Positions 1-11,160 of a DNA stretch of 64,000 nt are shown piece by piece; position 1 is the first letter of the stretch; each line of letters starts with the position of its first letter. Below the pieces are notes generated by a model, which made no database searches, had not been told where the DNA came from, and saw only the letters and a list, made by a program, of their open reading frames with translations. The stretch is from Mnemiopsis leidyi (taxonomy: Eukaryota > Ctenophora > Tentaculata > Lobata > Bolinopsidae): positions 64,246 to 128,245 of the forward strand of contig JH153733.1 in assembly GCA_000226015.1 (NCBI GenBank), read 5' to 3'. Made by a program: the position numbers and the translations under genes.

Positions 1-25
1 CATGATGACGACACTGATCGAATCT

Positions 26-3000
26 TTATTCGTTCTCAACCAAAGCAAGCACGTGGTCGCACGAAGACGACAATACGGTGACTTGGCGACCTTTCGGAAG
101 AGCCTCGATTTTCTTAGGTCTTTCTGTGGCGAAGTTTCTTATCCTCCTTGCTTCCAACAGACCTAGAGTTTTTAGATAAGCTAACCTTTGAAATCGCATT
201 ATAGTATCATATCAACATGTCATTTTATATTAGCACATCATCACATCATGGAAAAAGATCATATCATTACATCATAATAAAGCATCATATCATTATATCA
301 TGATATGCATGAAATTATCAATTATGAACAAAATTACGAAATTATCATCAAAAAACCCTGCAGGAAACTGCTTTCGTCTAGTTAGGTTGATTTAAAATTT
401 TTGCTGTAAAGTGATAAAATACGTTTCACGTGATAATACTAAAATTGAACCTTGTAACCACGGAAACCTGATATCACGGTCGAACATGATAGAGGAACAT
501 GATAGGTATAGAGTTCCTTGTTTGATAAGAAGCTGGTAAAGCATGCATTGCTCAGCTGACAGTTATATCGACTTTCTGTATCTTGTTTTCAAGTTTAAAG
601 TAGGATCGACTTATTCGTTCACAACTTACAATTCAATTCGATGATAATGTTTTTAGTGGATTAAACACTGATATTTTTCAAAATTAGAATGCATGTGGTT
701 TTATGCACAACCATTTTGATTAACTATTTGCTTTCATTACAGAATCAGGAGAAGGGACTATGTGCACAAGTCAAACATATCTACTTTGATTGTTCGATTG
801 TTAGATTATAGATACAGTACGTTTCAAACAATTATCATTTTCGACCACAATTAATATTTTCATCTTAATTATCATTTTGAAACTTACTTATCACCTCAAC
901 AAACAGCAAACTGTTACAGGGGACTATGAGAGTATGTCTGCATGTTATTTTCTGTCTAGTTACTTTTTCGGTTGCTATCAACAGTAAAGACAATAACCTC
1001 CATGTAAACCCTAATCCAATTGACGAAAAACGATGGCCAATCCTGAAATCAATCGGAGTTGCAGATATCAGGGGGTCCTTAAGACATCTACATGTAGAAA
1101 AACCTTCTCTAGGCGCATCTTCCGAATGTCTGAACAAGCTGAAGAGCCTAGTGGACATAACAAATATAACAGCAGAGAGCGAACTTTTCCTGGACGCAGC
1201 AGGTAAACCATCTGCAGGACTTACTGCAGGGAATCTCTTCTGGATTGGGGACTATGAGATGTGTGAAACATTGAGTAACGTTACTCGGGAAGACTATCGC
1301 AGTTGCAAAGTAACAGGAAGTGCTCTTATCAAGGGAGCTCCCATCCCCATGACCTTGACTTGGACGGGATGCATTCCAGAGCAATGTCAAAATGGGAGTT
1401 TACTTGGAGTTCTGCCTCTTCTTGGAGACTGGGTGAAAGATAAAACTAAAGGGAGGATAATGCTGAATGCAGATAAATGGACTTCAGACTGCGAGGCAGA
1501 TTTAGCGTATGATGCTGGAGCTTATGCCGCCATTACTTTTCTCGCGATTGTAGGTTTTCTCGTAGTACTTGGTACAATCTGGCACCTTCTCCATCCGATA
1601 ATCTTGAGTATCGGACAAAAATACAACTGCGATCACGACTCAGATAAAGAAGTAAACAGCGGAGAGATACATGAGGAGGAACAGGTGTTAACGACAGAAC
1701 CGACTCAAACTGAATCGCCTCTCTCCAATGCCATTAAATGTTTCGCTCTCCAGCGGACTTTCAAGTCCCTAACCTCGACTGATACTAAACCTGGACAAGT
1801 CCTCTGTCTGAATGGAATAAGAGTTCTCAGTATAAACTGGGTAATCCTCGGTCACACATTCGCCTTTGTTCAGGGAAAACTCTCTGATCAAAGCTACCTC
1901 CTCGATCTGATCAAAAGACGAGGCTTCACATTAATTGCTAATGCATATTCCTCTGTCGACACGTTCTTCTGCCTGAGTGGATTTCTGGTAAGCTATCTGC
2001 TGTTGAAGCAATTGACCAGAAAAGGGCATCTCTCCGTCCGGCAGTGGATAGCGTTTTATTTCCACCGATATGTGCGACTAACTGCTCCCTACCTAATGAT
2101 TCTCTTGCTGGAAGGATTCCTCTACAGACATTTAGTCTCTGGACCCTTCTCAGTCGAGGCGGACATCACCACTAACTACGAGACTTGCAAGAAGTACTGG
2201 TGGACAAACCTGCTGTACATAAACAACGTGGTCCCCTGGAACATGACGACCTCACCATGTCTGGCTCAGAGCTGGTACTTGGCGAACGACATGCAGTTCT
2301 TTGTCATATCGCCCATCTTTATAGTCCTTATTTTCCTCTATCCTAAGATAGGATCTAGCGTTATTACAGGAGCTCTGGGTTGTAGTGCCATTGCTACCGG
2401 AATTATAACGTCTTACTATAACCTAGAACCATCGATGTCTCTTGGAAACCCGGAGAATTTTGTGAAGCTCTACAGAGTGCCGTGGGTGAGAATAACGCCA
2501 TATCTGGTTGGAATCCTTGGTGGTTGGTGTTATTGGTGCTGGGGTGAGGAAATAAAAGGGTTTTTTAAAGTTCTTCCGGTATGGAAAAAAGCCATTGTAG
2601 CATTACCTTTTTGGGTGGTCACCGCTGTCATAGAATATATGGTGGTGTTCGGTCTGTGGTCTGATCTCAAAGATCGTTTCTTTCAAGGAAAAGCTGCGTC
2701 CAAAGAGGACAGCATCTCATATGAAATGCTTGCAAGAATCGGATGGTCACTCGCGTTGACGGTTCAGATCTTCCTCTGCCAATGCGGTCTGGGAGGTTTT
2801 ATCAACTCCCTCCTCAGCTGGAAAGGGTGGCTGGTCCTCTCCAGACTCACCTACTCTGTATACCTCATCCATCTTGGTCTAATCTGCCTGATCATGACAG
2901 AGACACGACACTCTTTCTTCTTGGAGCCGGACTTTGAGATGGCAGTTTTCTACCTAGGGGTCATGCTGATGTCTTATTTGGCAGCTGTGGTGTTGTATGT

Positions 3001-5815
3001 CTGTGTAGAGCAACCTATAGCACTGCTGGAGGGCATTACTTATAGGAAGAAGTGAAATCTCTTGCCTGAATTTTTGTTTACCGTAATGGCGTGATAATTC
3101 TCTGTATTATTATATTATTTGTATGATGATTAACCTAAATCAAAATAAAGTCCGTCCTGCATTTTAGTTTTTATCATTAACTTAAAACTAACTCAACTTG
3201 GTTTGTTATTTTTCTGCCGATTTCAAATAAGATGATGATAAGTATTGCAACTAAATATTAAATAACCAAATAGACATGCGGTCACAAAATAATACCAGAG
3301 TATCAAGCGAACAGTAGGTTGCTTAGAAAACAAACCTGTTTGTCCGACGTTACCACTGCCCCAGACAAAGACATTTCCAGCCACTGTCAGGGCGTGGCAC
3401 ATGGTGGTACCTGCCACTACTTCAGACACTTTCTCTTTGTTGAAAAAGGACAGAGGAATCTGAAGTGTTTATAGGTTATAAAACTAACTTTAGAACTAGA
3501 AAATTAACTGTTAATCAGAAAACTAATTAATGATTAATTAGAAAATTTAACCATGAAAGAAAGTTGGAATAGGTATATATATTATATAACTTTCATTAAT
3601 CAACTATGTTAATGAGGTAGCCGTAGGCCTGTACAGAAATTTCAGTGTTCTTTAGAATTGAATAACTAAATAACATTCACAAACACCCCGTGGGTATAAA
3701 CATTAAAATCTTCTTACAAAGGATATTGGACTCACTTTGGTTGGTTTCAGAAGATTCTTAGATTCCCCAGTTCCGAGTCTACCTAGAGTTCCGTTCCCGA
3801 CCATGTAAACAACTCTAGTGTCTACTAATATCGCTGTGAAGCACCCTGAGTAAGTGGAACTTTCAGAATTGACATTGAAACATTTAGAAGATTTTCAGAA
3901 TTAACCTATCTGATAAACAATGATGTCATGATTAACAGTAAGTAACTTTTATCAACCATACAAAATTCTATATAACTCTATATAAGCCGAAAGTACAACT
4001 TTTCACACTTTGCAACATCCCTCACAATCACTTACCCTTCTCCCCGCGACTGCAGCTGACTTTGATGACATGGTGAGCTCCCATCGCTTCCACCGGGGTG
4101 GGTACCAGCACGTTCTCCTTGTGGCCGTGTCCTAGTTGTCCGTCTGTGTTCCTTCCGAACGTCAACAACTCTCCTTCTTGGGAAACCTAGCGGTTTGTTG
4201 AACTCGGTTTGGTAATTTGTAGGGTAGATCAGTCACAATTGTCCAACCTGATTTTGCTTGTCCTGTTCTTGCAAATCATTGATTTCATCTAACGAACACT
4301 TTCAATCTTATCCACTTACAGCAGCAGCATAAGAATGCCCAGCGTCAATATGAACAATATCGGTGAACGGAAGAGAAGTGACGAGAGAGGGAATGTTCCG
4401 GTTCCGCTCGTCCCCCTGACCCAGTACTCCCCACTTTCCCCGGCCCCAAGAGTATAGTCTGCCGTCCACAGTGCGACACAGTGTGAAACCCTCTCCACAG
4501 GAAACCTGGGGGAGTTTGTAGGTGTACTTGTAGTAGGTACAGTTTAACTCGATTATTGATGTTGAGAGTATGAACAGTTGAACTCGATTGTTGATGTTGA
4601 ACTTGATTTTTTACTGAGGACTGCTATCCTAATTTAAAACAAATCTGTGGCTTTGAATTGCTTAAATTTAGAGAAGTTGGATAATAGCTATTTTAATACA
4701 ACTGTCACCATATCAACAGTTCATATACTGATAATAATTCAGTAGCAATGTTAGTTATCGGAATTTTATATTTTATTTTACCTGAACGATTGAAACTGTG
4801 TTTAGCCCAGTCACTTTCATAGGTTTCGTCACCAAGGCTATCTTTTTTGGACACACTTGAGTATCTTTGTTGTTGCCCCAGAGGTATACTTCCCCGTTAC
4901 CATTTACCGCCGCTGCGTGTGACTGTCCCACAGCTGATACGAAGAGCATAATTAATGTATTAATGTAAGCCATAAGTATAAATGAGGAAGCTATTGTGGT
5001 TTCAAGTGGGTTTCAAGGGATTAAGGGAACCTCTTTCAGGTCCTCATTTCGAGCAAGCTCGACTCCCAGAGGTGTGCACTGAATAATTACGGGTGTGTTA
5101 TGTTGTTGTGTGTGGGCCGAAGAAAAAATGAATAAAGTACTGCTTTAGTGCTCATGCTGAAAAGCCTTTTGTATAAGTCTTTAAAAGTAAACTATTTTGT
5201 TTTTAAGGGCTATTTGATACTTGATAGTCGTTTGACTTAACCGAAAAATATTGACAAATTTGTTACTTTCATAAACTAACCAATTGCTTTTATATTTGTC
5301 AGAGCTTCAATTCTAGAAAATTCCTTAATCCCATCATTTTGTTGGTTACAAATAACTCCAGACCGATATACCCTGAAAATGTTGATAGAATGAAGAGTTT
5401 ACTGGGGTACCTAGGTTATTATCAGATTATCTGTTAACAAATAGAGGGGTTTTTAATATTGAAACAATCCCATTGAAAGAAAGTTAAATGATTCAACTTT
5501 CCATGAACTTAAAAGGAGTGAGCTATAAGTAATTGATGTGAATTTAAAAACTTTATCGCAGTTAATCAGTTTGACAGTTTCTGTAAAAGGTAAAAGAGAA
5601 AAATTCAAGACTGTTATTGGAGTGCTGGAATTCCACTTAAAACTTTACCTTAGATCATCACTGATAGCAAGGGAATAGTTTTTCCCAGCAGCTATGCCGA
5701 CGAAGGAAATCTGACTTTTAGATGGGGTGGGAAGATCTTCCACCTTATTCGATTTCGTTCCCAGCTGCCCGCTCCCCCCTTGTCCCCAAACCCACAGCTC
5801 ACCCGACTTCACCAT
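26..5815 (-). CDS. RCC1-type seven-bladed beta-propeller protein (8 exons)
   Basis: Exons, 5' to 3' on the minus strand: 5815-5649, 5372-5281, 4933-4782, 4505-4320, 4186-4036, 3845-3736, 3459-3336, 162-26. All junctions are GT-AG and agree in phase; together they give 372 codons and a stop (TAA at 28-26). The protein has seven RCC1 repeats, seen as the strand motifs LWVWGQGGSGQLG, VYLWGNN, LYSWGRGKWGVLG, LLTFGRNTDGQLG, VYMVGNGTLGRLG and VFVWGSGNVGQTG plus one degenerate blade from exon 2. It starts on a blade strand (MVKSGELWVWGQ) and ends SCDHVLALVENE, as expected for a closed propeller. RCC1 propellers act as GTPase exchange factors or protein-binding platforms; which applies here cannot be told. 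The last intron (163-3335) contains another gene. Upstream pieces 6651-6438 and 7215-7176 would splice on in phase, so an N-terminal extension is possible. Confidence 0.9.
163..925. other. Intron DNA and upstream region of the nested acyltransferase gene
   Basis: This is the 3' part of the last RCC1-gene intron and the upstream region of the nested plus-strand gene. I see no coding exon. On the plus strand an acceptor-like ctgttacag ends at 919, six bases before the ATG at 926. The nested gene may therefore have a 5'UTR exon further up, or receive a spliced leader. Confidence 0.5.
926..3055 (+). CDS. NRF-6-like membrane acyltransferase (acyltransferase-3 family)
   Basis: One uninterrupted 709-codon frame. 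Residues 1-17 form a signal peptide. Residues about 60-190 form a Cys-bearing luminal domain like the NRF domain of C. elegans nose-resistant-to-fluoxetine proteins, with cysteines at 68, 113, 127, 149, 154 and 189 and NxT/S glycosylation sites. A first membrane helix lies at about 198-222, followed by an acidic cytosolic linker. An acyltransferase-3 domain follows from about 291, recognisable by CLNGIRVLSINWVILGHTF and many later membrane helices. The family is thought to move acyl groups or lipids across membranes; the substrate is unknown. The gene lacks coding introns although its neighbours are intron-rich. It lies on the opposite strand inside the last intron of the RCC1-type gene. A polyadenylation signal aataaa is at 3144-3149, 89 bases past the stop. 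Confidence 0.93.
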   Translation: MRVCLHVIFCLVTFSVAINSKDNNLHVNPNPIDEKRWPILKSIGVADIRGSLRHLHVEKPSLGASSECLNKLKSLVDITNITAESELFLDAAGKPSAGLTAGNLFWIGDYEMCETLSNVTREDYRSCKVTGSALIKGAPIPMTLTWTGCIPEQCQNGSLLGVLPLLGDWVKDKTKGRIMLNADKWTSDCEADLAYDAGAYAAITFLAIVGFLVVLGTIWHLLHPIILSIGQKYNCDHDSDKEVNSGEIHEEEQVLTTEPTQTESPLSNAIKCFALQRTFKSLTSTDTKPGQVLCLNGIRVLSINWVILGHTFAFVQGKLSDQSYLLDLIKRRGFTLIANAYSSVDTFFCLSGFLVSYLLLKQLTRKGHLSVRQWIAFYFHRYVRLTAPYLMILLLEGFLYRHLVSGPFSVEADITTNYETCKKYWWTNLLYINNVVPWNMTTSPCLAQSWYLANDMQFFVISPIFIVLIFLYPKIGSSVITGALGCSAIATGIITSYYNLEPSMSLGNPENFVKLYRVPWVRITPYLVGILGGWCYWCWGEEIKGFFKVLPVWKKAIVALPFWVVTAVIEYMVVFGLWSDLKDRFFQGKAASKEDSISYEMLARIGWSLALTVQIFLCQCGLGGFINSLLSWKGWLVLSRLTYSVYLIHLGLICLIMTETRHSFFLEPDFEMAVFYLGVMLMSYLAAVVLYVCVEQPIALLEGITYRKK
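3144..3149 (+). terminator. Polyadenylation signal of the acyltransferase gene
   Basis: AATAAA lies 89 bases after the TGA of the plus-strand acyltransferase and before the minus-strand RCC1 exon at 3336. The nested transcript can therefore end inside the host intron. Confidence 0.6.
5005..5126 (-). repeat. Dispersed SINE-like repeat, copy 1
   Basis: On the minus strand about 110 bases match 54880-55000 on the plus strand, including a shared core of about 34 bases that begins CTCTGGGAGTCGAGC and ends GAGGACCTGA. It lies in an intron of the RCC1-type gene. The core has a GTCGAGC element resembling part of a pol III B box. No poly-A tail or target-site duplication was found, so the class is open. 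Confidence 0.6.
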
Positions 5816-6437
5816 TTGTTTCAACCTGCAATATATAACTTAGAGTCAAATATGAATATTGAAACAAAGCTACATTGACCCCATAAAGTTTAACTAAAGA
5901 TTTAAAGATTTGATAAATTTATTCAAACGTATACTGTGATTTAAACTTACATTATTACATTAAAGTGATTAAATTTCTACATTTTGGCATTTGCAAAGAA
6001 TCTTTTTGAAATTGCCGAAGGTGAATTCTTGGGATAGATTCAGAAAATTTCCCATCACTTACATTGCAATAATTATAAGCTTTAAAAACAAAACTCAGCG
6101 ATTTCTTAACTCGAAAATAGTTAAGAGATATGAATTGCTCTTGACCATTTGACCAAACCACCTGGTTTTGGCTTTCTTGACTCTTGAAATTCCTCTCGAG
6201 TCTTCAGCTGATCTTAAGAAACGTTTACTTGCAACTTCCCATCTTTTCCACTACCCTCTCATTATCCGAAACATATATCTAATGATTCTATTCTGACGTT
6301 GACTTATCAAAGTTGTCCAGATCTTTAGATCTTTGCATTAACCTTATTTTATCACTAAGTCAAATCGAAGATATAGCAGTAACTGGTATGGTTTAATGAG
6401 GGCAGATAAAGAACAATCAAATAACATTTTATTTTAC

Positions 6438-7215
6438 CCCAAGCTGAGATCAAATCGCAGCTGTTTGGAGATAATCGTACCACCCCGATCAATCCGTCTG
6501 AACTCATCCCAAGTTGTCATCTGTACTTGAGTCCTCCTGGCATTTCCTTTTCGCTGGTGTGTGAAAACAAACAGTTTGTCGTTGCGATGTCCGCGGGATG
6601 ATATGATGGAACAAAAGAATTGCAAATAGCGTAAGCGGGTGTAAGGTCCAGCTATGTGTAAGTACGGTGGCACAAACATTGAAATCACAACTCGGTATCA
6701 AATGCAGTGACAATATCAAGAATGATGATACTTTGTAAGATACTTATGGATGAACAAGAGATTGATTGGAAATTGACTCAAATTAGGTACTTAAGAAACA
6801 CCAAAAAGCATTTAGAGTCATTTGCAGTGAGAAAATAGGTCACTAGAGACCCAATAACCGGGGTTCAGTATCCTGGACAACGATTCTCTATAGAAGTAAA
6901 AAGTGAGTAAAAACCAAACTCGAACCGCATGCACTGCATTTTGTCACACACGGCCTGCATGTGTTCACTACTTTCCAGTTTACCTATGAAATTAGACGTC
7001 AATGTCCAACATGTACTCATAATGACTCAAGCTCCGCCGGGAATTACTTGGGGAGGCCCTCACAGCAACACATCCACCGTACCTCATCACGATGGTTATA
7101 AGTTCTGCAGCATTATGAAACTATCAAACTTTATTGTCGCATATAATGCTTAAATTGTATACATATTCCTCTCACCTGTTGACTGGTAAAAGTTCGGAGC
7201 CAGTAAACCAGCAAT
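6438..7215 (-). CDS. Candidate upstream exons of the RCC1-type gene
   Basis: Two exon-like segments, 7215-7176 (acceptor TTTCTTGCAG, donor CAACAG|GTGAGA) and 6651-6438 (donor GGG|GTAAAA), are open in one frame. They join in phase to each other and to the exon beginning at 5825. The 70-codon second segment encodes a basic stretch (KLFVFTHQRKGNARRTQ ... ISKQLRFDLSLG) without a domain I know. If they are coding, the propeller gains at least 84 N-terminal residues. If not, they may be 5'UTR or chance. The start Met at 5815 already gives a complete propeller, so they are kept as tentative. Confidence 0.3.
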
Positions 7216-8357
7216 CTGCAAGAAACACGAAGGTCGATTAGTAAAGAACGGTACAGAAGTCCGACACAGAGGTTAAGTAGTGGGCAGTTGTGCGGAGGCC
7301 AAGTGGGGGGCATCATGCCAATCGAGTGATTAAACGAGAAGAGTCACTTAGACAACATGCTTGTTAAGCCCACGATTGATTTGACCTCGGACTTGACAAC
7401 GCTGATTTGTAGTCGGCCTGAATATATGCAGAGCCGCTGTGGTAATGAATACAAGGATGAGTATCGAGACTTGTGGGATTGCAGTGTTCACAATAGTCAC
7501 CCAGTCACCCACTATTTTCAATTGAGCTTCTCGGGGGTCAAGAGATCAGTGCTTTTTAATCTTACAACGAAGAGAAAACATGACAATCATAAAAAATGTT
7601 GTAAGATCGTGACATGGATGTCGAAGAAAAATAATTTGGTAATAGTAGGAGTAGGAGTAGAGTTACTCTGTGAACAAATAATATCAATGGTTTATCTCAA
7701 ATAAAATCAACATTCAATATTCAGGTTTCAATTGAGAATACAACAATCTGATAAAATTATAAAATAAAAGAGAAACATTATTTCAGTAAACCACTAAATA
7801 TCATTTATAATGACACCGAACATGAAACTGGTAAAAACTTTAATATTTCATGCAATTTTTTACGACCTTACATATCTATCTATACTTTAAGAAGGTCATG
7901 GTAAATAAGATACTTATATACTTAATAAGATACGTATATACTAAATAAGATACTTATATACTACTTCCCAATTATACCACATTATCAAAACTTCGGCAGA
8001 ATCCTCATTCGCTCATTCATTAATACCATAAGATAACTATTCCATTTTGTAATCAGCAATCCTAATTTTGAATTCACAATTTACCATGAGGTAAAGGTTT
8101 AATAGTTTATGCTTTACATTCATCAATTGAAGCCTATACATACTACTACACTTTTCCTAATTCGCCGCGATCCTTCTGTCATCGAAGATCGAAACATTTC
8201 TCCAGCCCATCAACCCTATCTTTATAACTTCTGAGTTCTGATCACGTCTTTAAATGCTTTATGATTTATCAATACAACGATTAACATCTGAACAGTCGAC
8301 GGTCGAATTACCTAATAAAAGCAAGTCTATCTTTCTATCTTTATATGATGAACTTTA
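7216..8357. other. Intergenic region between the TRPM2-like and RCC1-type genes
   Basis: It holds the 3' flank of the TRPM2-like gene and the upstream region of the RCC1-type gene. A 21-base motif (aagatacttatatac...) is repeated about three times at 7905-7960. A 115-codon plus-strand frame at 7357-7704 shows no domain or splice support, and I do not call it a gene. Confidence 0.5.
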
Positions 8358-11160
8358 TCAACTAAGTTCTGAATCTCCCTGATCTTCTTGCACCTCCTCC
8401 GGGGTATTATAAGGGTTGTAACTCTTCATCATGGACAGGGTTTTTCTCAACAGAGTAACCATGTTGGGGTGGATGTCTGGTCGTTCTGTCATTGTGAACC
8501 ACTGTATTTCATCGACTCCACTTCCGTGCTACGTTTTTATAGGCTTTTAGTAAGTTGTAAGTAGAATGATAATGCAATTAAGAGATAAAATATAGCTTTT
8601 AAGTTACTATGAGGGATAACACATGATGGATACTACTATCATAAATGAGGGATAGTTCATGACAGATTAAACATTAGAGATAAATCATGAGGGATAAAAC
8701 ATGATGGATATTAAACCAAAACTACATTTTTTGCCGCTTTTACCTTAAAATCGGAGCACATCGCATTTTGGTTATCGTGAACCGCTGCTGCTGAAACCTC
8801 CATCCATGCATTATCGGTATTTAAATGATCGTCCATATAAGATGCGGAAATCTGAAATATAGTTTGATATTTCGATAATTTACTTGTATGAGATCATCGT
8901 ATTTGACTTTCGTACACATTGTCATTAGCAAGTATAAGACTATAAGCCAGCTAAAACCACAGCTTAAAAATAATAAGTCTCAGTTGTGAATTTATGTTTA
9001 GAAACGATAAAACTAAAATAAACTAATCGAACCTCTCTATATTGACTGAAAACAGGGTCCATCGATGCGACTACAGGTTTCTGAGCCAGGCGAGTTTGAT
9101 TGCTAAAATCATAGCACAAATCAAGGATAACTCTTTGATGGGCGTGTTTTACGGACTCTGACGGAGCCAAAAATCCCTGAGAGAGGTACAGCATTAGAGA
9201 ATTTTGATAATGATGGTTATTGCTCTAATTGTACGATATTCAGTTTTAGAAGATTTTACATTTTTCACTTTGGTGGGGAACACAACTGTGGAAACAAAGT
9301 AACAGTAACAAAGATGAGAGATTTTATCATAGTTTCTCTTGTACAGATAGCTTAGTTGATCACATTCGCATAAACTTCAAAAATACGTCAATCACGTCTG
9401 TCAATCACTGGAAAAGTAAGATACTAAGATGTGTAGAACCTGAGGGAAGACATAGTATTGAGTACCAGTCATCTTAAGTAGCAACACTTCCACCACCGGC
9501 TGTCCCTGTTTGTTGATCACCCCACCGGGTACCTCACCTGTTTCACCACTTCCCGGCTGCTCCTTGTACCTGGAGTGAGGGAGAATAGGGGGGCATTGCA
9601 TCTTCCATCACATATGGGGGGGTGCTGATAGGCCATTACACCATTTTGTAATTAAACTTTGTTAGATTCATCTTAGTTTGAGTTATTCGCTCTTAAGTAA
9701 GGTTATAAGTGTCACAGCAACTATACTTATGGTGATGAGTAGTATACCTAGTTACTTTAGTGATGACAAATACCTAGTTACTATAGTGATGACAAATACC
9801 AGGTTAAAATGACAAATACCAGGTTTTACTATAGTGATGACATATACCTGGTTACTATAGTGATGACAAATACCTGGTTGCTATAGTGATGACATATATC
9901 TGGTTATTATAGTGATGACAAATACCTGGTTACTATACCTGGTTAGTGGTTTCTATAGTGATGACAAATACCTGGTTACTATAGTGATGACAAATACCTG
10001 GTTACTATAGTGATGACAAATACCTGGTTACTATAGTGATGACAAATACCAGGTTACTATAGTAATGACATATACCTGGTTACTATAGTGATGACATATA
10101 CCTGGTTACTATAGTGATGTCATATACCTGATTACTATAGTGATGACAAATACCTGGTTACTATAGTGATGACATATACCTGGTTACTATAGTGATGACT
10201 AATACCTGGTTACTATAGTGATGACAAATACCTGGTTACTATTGTGATGACAAGTTTGTTAGGTCCCCATCTTGGCAGATTTCCTCGACCCGTCAACCCA
10301 GTTCTTCCCTTTGGATTCCTAAAAAAGTAACTGTCAAACCTATTCAGAAATTAATCAACTTTTAGTTTGCAATAATTATAGATTGCATGCTAACAAAGGT
10401 TTGTACAACTGAGAGAGATATAAGAATAAGCAAACCTTGGGTATCCCTCGTGTATCGTGTACTTTCCCATGAAACTTATCCGGTCAACCCCATCTTTGTC
10501 TACGTGATTAAATCGAAGCTCTTGTCTGAAAACACAAAATATTGGTTTCCTACTCTTGACTTATTCATTAAGTAAATTTTGGTAAAAATAGTTGAACTTT
10601 TCTTCCAAGGACATAGATATGACCTCAAATCTTCAAGTCATCATTTTTTTTCAAAAAACTTATTAACTGATACTATAACATGTCAACATGATGTTATGGT
10701 ACAAAATACATAGCTTAAATATATGGGGTTTATGAAAACTTAAACTCATTGTTTCACGTTAAATAAATGGTAAATAATAAAATTACGGGTCTTTCGGGTC
10801 GAGCTGAGGTATTTCATCGTTGTCAAACATTGGAGGTGTGTACTTAAAGTTTGCCTGCAATACCATCGATGTTTATAAGCACACCAAGTCACCAAAGTCC
10901 AAAATATTAATATAGCGCTAGAATTGCTGGAGTGGTATACACATTTTTGCGGAATTTCATATATGGAAATCAAATTGAAAATAACATCTAAGAAAGAATA
11001 TAGAATTAAAAAGCAAAAACCAAATTAAGACTTGTTGAATATATACCTTCCAAGCGATCTGCTCTTTCTCCAATTTAAATCGTTCAATATCAGTTCCGGG
11101 GTAGGGGGAAGTCAGGGCTTGACTATGTAAAACCAAGCTACCCCATTGGGCAAGAGTGGG
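8358..11160 (-). CDS. TRPM2-like gene: NUDT9-H (ADP-ribose binding Nudix) domain
   Basis: The order of motifs matches human TRPM2 and NUDT9: [81 protein letters not shown], then the Nudix box, [14 protein letters not shown], and DEIQWFTM near the C-terminus. In NUDT9 this domain splits ADP-ribose; in vertebrate TRPM2 it only binds it. The Nudix box here has G-x5-E-x7-R, but the following residues are V-I-L-D-L where catalysis needs E-U-x-E-E, so hydrolysis is probably lost. Exon 10318-10232 ends inside the first unit of a minisatellite. The stop is TGA at 8360-8358. Confidence 0.93.

Noticed and set aside
7357-7704. 115-codon plus-strand frame between the RCC1 and TRPM2-like genes
   Set aside because: No domain, composition like non-coding DNA, no splice sites, and opposite to the flanking genes. 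Its length is possible by chance.
9740-10250. CRISPR-like array of short repeats
   Set aside because: Units are directly adjacent with no unique spacers, and the setting is a eukaryotic intron. It is a minisatellite.
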